This document shows, piece after piece, positions 8,401-13,300 of a stretch of 15,868 nt of DNA. A program made the translations under genes and the position numbers. Numbering within the stretch: the stretch's first letter is position 1; the number at the start of each line of letters is the position of its first letter. The DNA is from CAYLXP01 sp964387425 (GTDB lineage Bacteria > Verrucomicrobiota > Kiritimatiellia > UBA8416): the NCBI GenBank assembly GCA_964387425.1, contig CAYLXP010000128.1, forward strand, positions 1 through 15,868, written 5' to 3'. The notes under the pieces were generated by a model. The model was not told the origin of the DNA, did no database searches, and saw nothing but the letters and a program-made list of their open reading frames with translations.

Positions 8401-9377
8401 GCCCGCCTACGCTGCCGGGACAGGATGAACAGTTCGCGGCGCATGTGACCTCGAGCAACGGATTGGCGGTATGGAACACAGAGGGTGGTGGCGTATGGAC
8501 GGTGCTACCCGACGTCAATCTCACGTCGGGCCAGTGGGCACGGTTGACCATCAACCTGGACTACGCCGCCGAACCTAATCGCTATCGACTCTGGATTGAT
8601 GATGTGGCCGTGACTAATCCGCGCACCTGGTTCGTCAGTGGGGCGACCAATGCCAACCGCATCTCCAGTGTTCAGGCGCTGGGGCAGTACCGGCTGGATG
8701 ACCTGGTGGTGGATGACTACGACGTGCTTAACTACCGGAAGGTTACGACCTCCGGTATTGGCATGGGCGAAGTCATGCCCGTAGGTGATGTGCTGGTTCC
8801 CATTGGTGGCGACACAAACGTGAGCTTCACGGCATCCAACTACTACCATGTCGGCCAGGTTGCCGTTAACGAGGAGGCCACGCTCACGAATGCGCCGGCT
8901 GTGTCGATCTTGCTGACAAACATCCTCTCCCGGCAGTGGGTGGAGGGGGTGTTCGAGCCCAACCTGACGCCGACCCACGGTGTGCCGGAGTGGTGGCTGG
9001 CCGAGTCCGACCCGGCGTGGACGAACGGATTCGACGCCCATGCTGGTCGCGATGCTGACGGGGATGGGCACCTGACATGGCAGGAACTGATAACCGGCAC
9101 GCATCCTGCCTCCGAGGCGGATGTGTTTGCACTGGCGGCGACGACAAACAACGGCATGCCGGTCGTGATCTTCGAGGCGCGGGCTGCGGGACCGGAGCTG
9201 GGAGGGCGTCAACGGTACTACTCGTTGGAAATGACGACAGACTTGCGGAGCGGTACGTGGTCAGACGTTCCCGGCTACACGGACATCCTTGGGAGCGGCC
9301 AGACCGTCGTTCTCACCAACACCGAGCCAGCCGCGGCATACCGGGCACGGGTCTACGCTCTGCCGGTTTCGGAGTGA
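2454..9377 (+). CDS. Giant secreted protein: 3 LTD - CotH kinase-like - 3 LTD - Ig/PKD - ConA-like - Ca-loop
   Basis: This is a 2307-residue exported multidomain protein. Residues 1-27 form a signal peptide (MPHRK start, cleavage near VFA-A). Six lamin-tail domains, each opening with a V.NE(I/V)M-type strand, lie at about 28-180, 189-305, 312-460, 1213-1365, 1380-1515 and 1526-1700. LTD2 is short and LTD5 divergent; the other four share an 'L.NGGE' turn and a 'WP..ADG.G.SL' strand. Between the triplets are a CBM-like segment (about 466-625), an Ig-like segment (about 646-742) and a CotH-type domain (about 752-1112) with RLKG at 798-801 and MPWDLDR around W1030, D1031 and D1033. CotH is an atypical protein kinase family in spore-coat systems; bacterial LTD-CotH proteins are poorly characterised. 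Then come Ig-like (about 1707-1800), PKD-like (about 1800-1891) and concanavalin-like (about 1898-2091) domains, and a calcium-loop segment DADGDGHLTWQE near 2201. No membrane anchor or PEP-CTERM tag is seen. No clear Shine-Dalgarno precedes the ATG, but the next Met (residue 16) would destroy the signal peptide. Its role as surface adhesion or matrix scaffold is inferred. Confidence 0.88.
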   Translation: MPHRKLLSRLPLVSAMLFAVATGVFAAGDSVVVFNEVMYHPATNEAGLEWVELHNQMAVDVDISAWRLRGGITYDFPADTVLSGGGYAVVAIDPAAVESAHGIANVLGPFGGRLSNAGETLRLRTHDGRIMDELTYDHEGEWPPAADGSGVSLSKIEEDMGTADPGNWGQSLALGGTPGNTNAVYLPAAAPGVVFNEIAAATGATFWVELHNAAPTNVPVGGYRIVGTGFDAGEYTLPSQTIPGGGFLVLDEATLGFRAYDENKLFLYDSAATVRDAAVVKNRPRGRYPDGMDEWLRTTATAAGASNVVTLTTDIVINEIMYHHQPSYDPFAESDEGWIELYNRGTGSVDLAGWSFDDGIGFQFPSNTVLSSGEYLVVADDSAAFSAAFPGVTNVIGDYSGNLAFGGERIILHDALGNPADVVRYYDGHPWPDYADGGGSSLELRDPRADNNNPAAWADSDETGKSAWQTVTYRGVATDDGNGIDMWHEFALCLLAPGEVLLDDFSVVEDPDGAAVEFMQNGDFQSDAVGAAPAAWRVLGTHGSHGRTAVVDDPDAPGNKALHLVSTGDYKHWHNHIETTHASGEQVVAGQEYEISFRAKWLAGSPQVNTRLYFNWLQRTTNLAVPHTNGTPGRVNSRYVANVGPTYSEPSHAPVVPAANEAATISVSAADPDGVAGMDVFYSVSGGAWTSSVMAEVDGRFQGTIPGQVASSRVQFYVQGRDSQGAISTWPAAGPDSRAMYRVEDGYADLSTLHNLRMVMTTADRDAMYVNTELLSNYRRRGTVIYDERLVYYDVGIRLKGSPFGRNSGSARGFNIAFTADRPFRGVHFTVSIENSGTFRQMLAKHMFSTAGGGLASWYDDGARVIPPESSARGTYLLSMARYTDVYLDSWLDNGTEANDFNHELLYTPTSTVDGDPESLKLNRPYSNTDGALDLDDYGDDKEAYRWNFQLRNNRRRDDYTGLIAACQAFSLSGDALDVASREVLDISQWMRTFVMQSLLGNDDTYSRLHAHNFRMVERPMDGRLLAMPWDLDRVFNLSSTASLWGGDNVQKLIELPGNRRLFYGHALDMINTTYNTAYMSTWTTHYGALLNENFSSYLTYIGNRGDYFLTQLPSDRNTFTVTNANFTVATDYAVIGGQAGIAIREIYLDGLDDPVETWWTSEGEGTAQTFFWQATVPVAPGTHTLEFEAIGFQGELVGSAAVEVTSTVSERPLYDYLRVTELMYNPAVDGDLEFIEFHNRGQVTLDLTGLQLVQGVTFDFSSSSVTNLLPDAYVLVVRDLAEFTDHYNTNGLLIAGEYVGGLANGGERVTLLGELGDEIISFEYDDGRGWPLVADGAGHALVPLSLDGHDVGALNYGRNWRAGTFIGGSPGYADPEMAATVLLNEIMAHTDYTNGMVWQDSNDWIELFHAGSSAVAFADWYLSDDADDLKKWEVPAGQMIAPGEWLTFWEVSDFHTNQATGFGLNKDGEQVFLSHLPGTTNDRVVDAVAFEGQENEVSFGRYTDGRAYWYRLSPTTNAANQLPGGDIVIDEVMYNAAGNGESENPTNEFVELLNPLSVAVPLWNESGAWRLSGGIDYTFPTNTSLPVGERVVVVSFPPTNTVAMDAFRAAYDVPGGTTILGPYSGRLANGGERVALERPQASDDPLQPEDISWVIVDEVDYFDQTPWPVGADGGGRSLQRLPAPGNGNDPASWIAGLVGTPGAPPAKLAITHPTDGQGFLVPFETTVSVAIESKLVTGAVERVALQLDGVEVGSTNQPPYAFPLSGISAAGTNDLRALLVDASGTNASPIISIRVYTNAPFAEAGRDRFVNVTVGGSVALEGALDANGYPPQEIATTWLLQSGPAGVVFSDANALATTADFVNPGTYTLSLRTAYGGMVQDDFVTVTVTDSNAPNAMPYEESFESYAEGQDLDGIHGWTGEGVVETNEIPHGHPGPHPIPGATHGQALRMGKDVAVDFAGTESQSNVWVDLLVECIPGGEDGPPTLPGQDEQFAAHVTSSNGLAVWNTEGGGVWTVLPDVNLTSGQWARLTINLDYAAEPNRYRLWIDDVAVTNPRTWFVSGATNANRISSVQALGQYRLDDLVVDDYDVLNYRKVTTSGIGMGEVMPVGDVLVPIGGDTNVSFTASNYYHVGQVAVNEEATLTNAPAVSILLTNILSRQWVEGVFEPNLTPTHGVPEWWLAESDPAWTNGFDAHAGRDADGDGHLTWQELITGTHPASEADVFALAATTNNGMPVVIFEARAAGPELGGRQRYYSLEMTTDLRSGTWSDVPGYTDILGSGQTVVLTNTEPAAAYRARVYALPVSE

Positions 9378-9378
9378 G

Positions 9379-9392
9379 CTGCCTTCAGGCAG
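9379..9392. terminator. Short hairpin in the 7-base gap between convergent genes
   Basis: CTGCC-TTCA-GGCAG is a perfect 5-base stem immediately after the stop at 9377 of the giant gene. It overlaps the minus-strand antitoxin stop codon, the complement of 9385-9387. It could be a weak bidirectional 3'-end structure, but there is no U-tract on either strand. Confidence 0.3.
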
Positions 9393-9681
9393 TGGCAAGG
9401 TGCAATTCCCTTTTGAGTTCCTTGGCAAGCCAGGTCCTGATAAGGGTCTGGTAGGGCATGGATTTCATAGTGGCCAGTTTCTTGATCGCCTGAACCTGTA
9501 CCGGATCAAGTTTAAGTGTGATGCTCTGCAGGTTGTGCTTTCGCTTGCCTGTCAGAACCGCGTCGCGCAGTTCTTCACTAAGGCAGAAAACCGCGTCGTC
9601 GACAAGCTCGTCCATAACCCCATGCTCATCGTAGTAGGAAGCCCAATCCCCGCTCTCAGTTTGCTTCTTTGTCTTCTTCAT
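9385..9681 (-). CDS. CopG-type antitoxin (ribbon-helix-helix) of a BrnT-like TA pair
   Basis: This is a 98-residue protein, the likely antitoxin and transcriptional autorepressor of the pair. The N-terminal half (about 1-50) is charged and probably the toxin-binding arm, with a YYDEHGVMDE segment at 16-25. The C-terminal half is a ribbon-helix-helix: strand QSITLKLD at 52-59, first helix about 60-73, turn, then MPYQTLIRTWLAKEL at 75-89, where PYQTLI is typical of the CopG-antitoxin family (Pfam CopG_antitoxin type). The start ATG overlaps the toxin's TGA as ATGA (9678-9681), so translation is coupled, and a GAGG lies just upstream inside the toxin gene. RHH antitoxins usually bind an inverted repeat in their own promoter; a perfect candidate lies at 9989-10005. 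The 3' end is only 7 bases from the convergent giant gene. It resembles the generic CopG-antitoxin family more than classical BrnA, whose RHH region looks different. Confidence 0.85.
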   Translation of the reverse strand: MKKTKKQTESGDWASYYDEHGVMDELVDDAVFCLSEELRDAVLTGKRKHNLQSITLKLDPVQVQAIKKLATMKSMPYQTLIRTWLAKELKRELHLATA

Positions 9682-9956
9682 TGCCTCGGCCTCTGTCGCT
9701 TGTAGTACTTGATTTCTGACGGTTTCATATCCCAGCCGGTAATTACCCTGGCAACGCCCTCAGTCTTCATCTCGAAAATGACAACCAGGTAACGCCCCCC
9801 TGCCGTGGGACCAAACACGGCGTAGTGCCCCTTCTTGGTTCGTCTGAACAAGGGACTGCGCGCAAAGACTTCCTCCGCCTCAGTTGGCGTGACGCCGTGC
9901 CCCAGCTCAATGTGCAAGGTGTTTCCATCATCCCACTCAAATTCCCGGATCCGCAT
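9678..9956 (-). CDS. brnT: BrnT-like ribonuclease toxin
   Basis: This is a 92-residue small basic protein of the BrnT type. Known BrnT toxins are RelE-fold ribonucleases that stop translation and are neutralised by the partner antitoxin. Visible family marks are FEWDD at 6-10, HGVTPTEAEEVF at 20-31, the hydrophobic strand GRYLVVIFEM at 54-63, and the C-terminal VITGWDMKPSEIKYY at 71-85. In most family members the last segment reads like 'ISAR/ITAR..(M)...E...Y', so the usual arginine appears to be replaced by Trp75. Either this is a subfamily variant or activity is reduced. The gene is first in the operon (toxin before antitoxin, the usual brnTA order) and shares ATGA with the antitoxin. The ribosome site is weak, with a GATGGA word about 10 bases upstream; an upstream ATG is closed at once by TGA, supporting the start at 9956. 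Family assignment is good; toxicity is inferred. Confidence 0.8.
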   Translation of the reverse strand: MRIREFEWDDGNTLHIELGHGVTPTEAEEVFARSPLFRRTKKGHYAVFGPTAGGRYLVVIFEMKTEGVARVITGWDMKPSEIKYYKRQRPRQ

Positions 9957-9988
9957 GCAATCAGTCCATCTCAGTTGTGGCCTCGAAT

Positions 9989-10005
9989 GTCATACATAGT
10001 ATGAC
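9989..10005. promoter_or_regulatory. Probable autoregulatory operator of the TA operon
   Basis: GTCATAC-ATA-GTATGAC is a perfect inverted repeat with 7-base arms and a 3-base centre, 32 bases upstream of the toxin start. It overlaps the candidate -10 box of the TA promoter. Ribbon-helix-helix antitoxins bind such short repeats, so this is the likely binding site of the downstream antitoxin. The symmetry and position are direct observations; binding is inferred. Confidence 0.7.
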
Positions 10006-10027
10006 TCTACTGGCTTTGGTATGTCAA
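9998..10027 (-). promoter_or_regulatory. Sigma70-type promoter of the toxin-antitoxin operon
   Basis: On the minus strand a consensus -35 TTGACA (complement of 10022-10027) is followed after 18 bases by CATACT (complement of 9998-10003), which matches TATAAT at 4 of 6 positions. The -10 lies inside the operator palindrome, so repressor binding would block polymerase. Transcription would begin near 9990, about 34 bases before the toxin ATG. Confidence 0.65.
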
Positions 10028-10043
10028 GCTCCCCATCCCCGCC

Positions 10044-10061
10044 ATCACATATTCATGTGAT
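10044..10061. repeat. AT-rich inverted repeat in the divergent region
   Basis: ATCACAT-ATTC-ATGTGAT is a perfect 7-base inverted repeat, 16 bases upstream of the TA -35 and between the two divergent genes. The arms are in the opposite order to a CRP site (TGTGA-N6-TCACA), so it is not a CRP box. It may be an operator for either gene. Confidence 0.4.
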
Positions 10062-10137
10062 AGCCAGACTTCCTTTCATATGGGAGACTGTGAGCCTTGG
10101 GAGAAGGTTGGGGCGGGGATAGGGGGCTCTGGAAGTA

Positions 10138-10163
10138 GCCCCGGGCTGTCCCAGCCCGAGGGC
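10138..10163. repeat. REP-like GC-rich hairpin
   Basis: GCCC-CGGGCTG-TCC-CAGCCCG-(A)-GGGC forms an 11-base-pair stem with one bulged A. It shares the CCGGGCT core and the single-bulge layout with the hairpin at 14345-14370, suggesting a dispersed short palindromic element. Confidence 0.5.
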
Positions 10164-10235
10164 GGATAGCTTGATGCGGTACGTCTTCTTCGGTAGCGGT
10201 TGCCGATCAAAGGACGCGTTGCGTGGATCTGCGCT

Positions 10236-10269
10236 GGCCCCGGGACGGGGCCGCGCTACTCTAGAGCGC
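10236..10269. repeat. Two stacked hairpins in the glycosidase leader
   Basis: GGCCCCG-GGA-CGGGGCC (10236-10252) is an all-GC perfect 7-base stem. It is followed with no gap by GCGCT-ACTCTAG-AGCGC (10253-10269), a 5-base stem. They end about 47 bases before the start codon and would give the mRNA leader strong structure. They may be regulatory, or the first may be another REP-like palindrome. Confidence 0.4.
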
Positions 10270-10301
10270 AGACTCTCAGGGATGTTGATGAGGTCCTTCA
10301 A

Positions 10302-10307
10302 AAGGAG
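10302..10307 (+). promoter_or_regulatory. Ribosome binding site of the glycosidase fusion gene
   Basis: AAGGAG lies nine bases before the ATG at 10317. It selects that ATG, directly followed by a signal peptide, over the in-frame ATG at 10200, which would add 39 non-hydrophobic residues. Confidence 0.85.
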
Positions 10308-10316
10308 AAGCAGCAG

Positions 10317-13300
10317 ATGAGCAAAGCGACGGTGTACGCATTGGCAGTTGGTTTGGCTATGGGGCTGGCGGTCTCTGCGAAGGCGGGGATGGGAACAGTC
10401 AGTGTTTCCCACTCGGAGCTCAAAGGCATTGGGGCGGAGAAGGGCGTAATGCGCCGGGATCCGAGCGATATTATCAAGGTCGGTGATCTCTATTACGTCT
10501 GGTATTCAAAGGGCACGATTAGCCCCGGCTATGACGCGACGCTCTGGTATGCGACTTCAAAGGATGGCCACACTTGGACGGAGAAGGGAATGGCGCTGGC
10601 CAAGGGAAAACCCGGGAGCTGGGAAGGCGCCAGCGTGTTCACGCCCAACATCCTCGTGGCCGAGGGTAAGTATTGGCTGTTCTACACGGGCACCTCCAGA
10701 AAGTACGGTAAGGGGTTCAACCCGGACTCGAAGATCGGCATCGCGGTATCGGACTCGCCCGATGGTCCCTGGGAGCGCCTTGCCACCAATCCGGCGTTAA
10801 AGAACAGTGACAATCCAGAGGATTTCGACAGCCACCTGGTGGATGACGCCTGCCTGGTCGTGCGTGAGGGGAAGTACTGGTTCTACTACAAGGGCCGCCA
10901 GTTGGGCAAAAGCCCCGGACAGACCCAGATGGGATTGGCGATTGCGGACAGGCCCGAGGGTCCCTACGTCAGGGTTGAAGACAATCCCGTCATTCCCGGC
11001 AACCACGAAGTGCTCGTCTGGCCCCAGGGCAAGGGTGTGGCGGCGATGATCGGCACCACCGGACCGAAGGAGATCAAGAATTCGGTGATGTATGCTGAGG
11101 ATGGAATGCACTTCACCAAGACCCACAACGTGAAGAGCGGCCCCTGGGCGGGCGGCGCCTACCGGCCCGAGGCGTTCACGCAGAGCGGTAAGGGCAAGAT
11201 GCCCGAGTGGGGCGTCGAGATCGGCCGGGCAAAAGGGCACCTGCCATTCATTCACAGGTTTGACGTTGAGGGCGAGGAGGACTTCGAGAAGATCATCCCC
11301 TCAGACAAGAAGTTGAGCAAGGAGTGGATCTCCAGCCTGTATGCACGAGGTAACCCTCTAACAGCCACGAAGCCGAACCTGAAGTACATCGGTATGCCGA
11401 TCAACGGTCTCTGTACCGGACAGGTCTATCTCGGTGGTGACGGTCAGCTCTGGCACTGGAATCTCGATGCGTCCAGGGACGCGAAAGCCTTGGGAGGCGG
11501 ACCGCGATTCCTGAACCCGGATGTGGCGAGCTCGCCGATGAGCCAGGGATTTGCCCTGCGGGCCGGCGGCAAGGTGTTTACGCTGGATGGCTCAGGATTC
11601 AAGGATGTCCGCTTCACCAACCAGTATCCGATGGGTCTGGTGGACTACTCTGATCCTGCCTGTCCGGTGGACGTGCAGCTACAAGCCTATACGCCGTACA
11701 TTCCCCTGAATCGCGATGATTCCAGCTACCCGGTGATCGTGATGCGCTATACGCTCACGAATACCTCCGGCAGCAAGCAGGACCTGGCCATAGCTGGTTG
11801 GGTGGAGAACATTTCCAACAAGAAGTCAGGCAAGCACGCGTCCGGCTCGAAGCTCACAACGTACCGCGAGCTCGAGAACCTCTCGGCCGTCGAGTGCTCC
11901 GCACGCTTCGGGGATGTCGAGGATGTCCCGGCGGATACGGAGGTGTTTGCCGGTTTTGATGACGGCACCTACGGCGATTGGCAGGTTGAGGGAGAGGCGT
12001 TCGGCACTGCGCCGGCAACGGGGGCACGCACGATTCAGAAGCTGTCCGGATTCAGAGGAAAGGGCCTCGTGAATTCCTGGACCGGCACGGATGAACTGCA
12101 GGGCAAGCTCACCTCGCCGGAGTTCACGATTGAGAAACCCTACATCAACTTTCTGGTTGGCGGCGGTTCCAACGCCAAAGAGCTGCGCGCCTCTCTCCTG
12201 GTGGACGGGAAGATCGCCCGTTCCGCCACGGGGCAACGGTCGGACGCCATGGAACGGGTAGTGTGGAACGTCAAGAATCTGAAAGGCAAGAAGGCCCGCT
12301 TCGAGATTCTTGATGCCAACTCCGGTGGTTGGGGACATATCGACGTGGATCACATTGAGTTCTCGAGCAGTCCTCGGGACACGAAGAGCTCTGTGCCGCT
12401 AACGGAGATGCCGGATTTCGGTTCGATCGCGTTGGGTGTGATGGGCAGCGGAAAGCCTGAGATTGTCGATATCGCCAGAAGTGAACCGGACTCGACCGGG
12501 GTGTTTGCCCCGAAGCCGGGTGATCTCGAGAACGGGGCCGTGAGCACGCGCGAATTCGGAGCACGTTGTTTTGCTTCGTTGGGCAGAGAACTGACGTTGA
12601 AGCCCGGTGAGTCGCAGACCCTATCGTTCTGCCTGGCCTGGCGCTTCCCGAACGTCGCCTACAACAAGGGATTCGGGCGCAGAGCTTCGGCGGTTGGCGC
12701 CAACCACTATGCGACGCTTTGGCCGACTGCGGCTGATGCCGCCGGGGCGGTTGCGGCCCGCGAGGCCGAGCTGTACGGGGCCACCCACAAGTGGGTCGAT
12801 ACGTGGTACGATTCGACTCTGCCGTACTGGTTCCTGGAACGCACCTTTCTGACCCTGAATTGCATACAGACCCAAACGGCGCAGCGCCTTGCCAAGGCGG
12901 GCAACGAGCCAGAGCACTACAACTTTGAAGAGGGCGTGAAGTGCTGTCCGGGTAACTGCACGCATGTCTGGCAGTACGCACACGGCCTGTCTCGTATCTT
13001 CCCGCAGATCGAACGTGAGAATCGTGACAAGGTTGAGTACAAGTTGGGTTTTGATGCCGCGACCGGTAAGATCTCTTTCCGCTACAACATGCCCGGGCGC
13101 GATGCCATTGATGGAACATGCGGTACGATTCTGCGCGTCCTGCGCGAGAGCCAGATGACCACGGACTACCGTTTCCTGGAAAGTGTCTGGGATCGAACCA
13201 AGCTCTCCATGGACCTCGTGATCCAGAAGTGGGACCCGGATGAGGATGGCATGTTGGCCGGAGCGCAGCACAACACGCTGGATGAACCGTGGTTTGGGCA

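Larger units (their letters stand above)
9957..10316. other. Divergent intergenic region between TA operon and glycosidase gene
   Basis: This 360-base stretch holds no gene I can support. From left to right it contains the TA leader, operator and promoter (9989-10027), an inverted repeat at 10044-10061, a G-rich tract (about 10108-10127), and three GC-rich hairpins (10138-10163, 10236-10252, 10253-10269) ahead of the plus-strand glycosidase gene. The glycosidase frame is open back to an ATG at 10200, but that segment covers two of the hairpins and lacks a signal peptide, so it is treated as untranslated leader. I find no confident sigma70 promoter for the plus-strand gene. Confidence 0.6.

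Noticed and set aside
9200..9377. PEP-CTERM or similar C-terminal sorting signal on the giant protein
   Set aside because: The last residues (RARVYALPVSE) show neither a PEP motif nor a hydrophobic segment with a basic tail.
2454..9377. Frameshift or fusion artefact in the 6.9-kb gene
   Set aside because: The frame stays open throughout, domains follow one another with plausible linkers, and composition is even, so it reads as one genuine gene.
10044..10061. CRP/FNR-type operator
   Set aside because: The arms are TCACA then TGTGA, the reverse of the CRP order, and no CRP-like regulator is in the window.
10200..10316. N-terminal extension of the glycosidase to the ATG at 10200
   Set aside because: The extension is not hydrophobic, passes through two hairpins, and would bury the signal peptide; AAGGAG before 10317 marks the true start.
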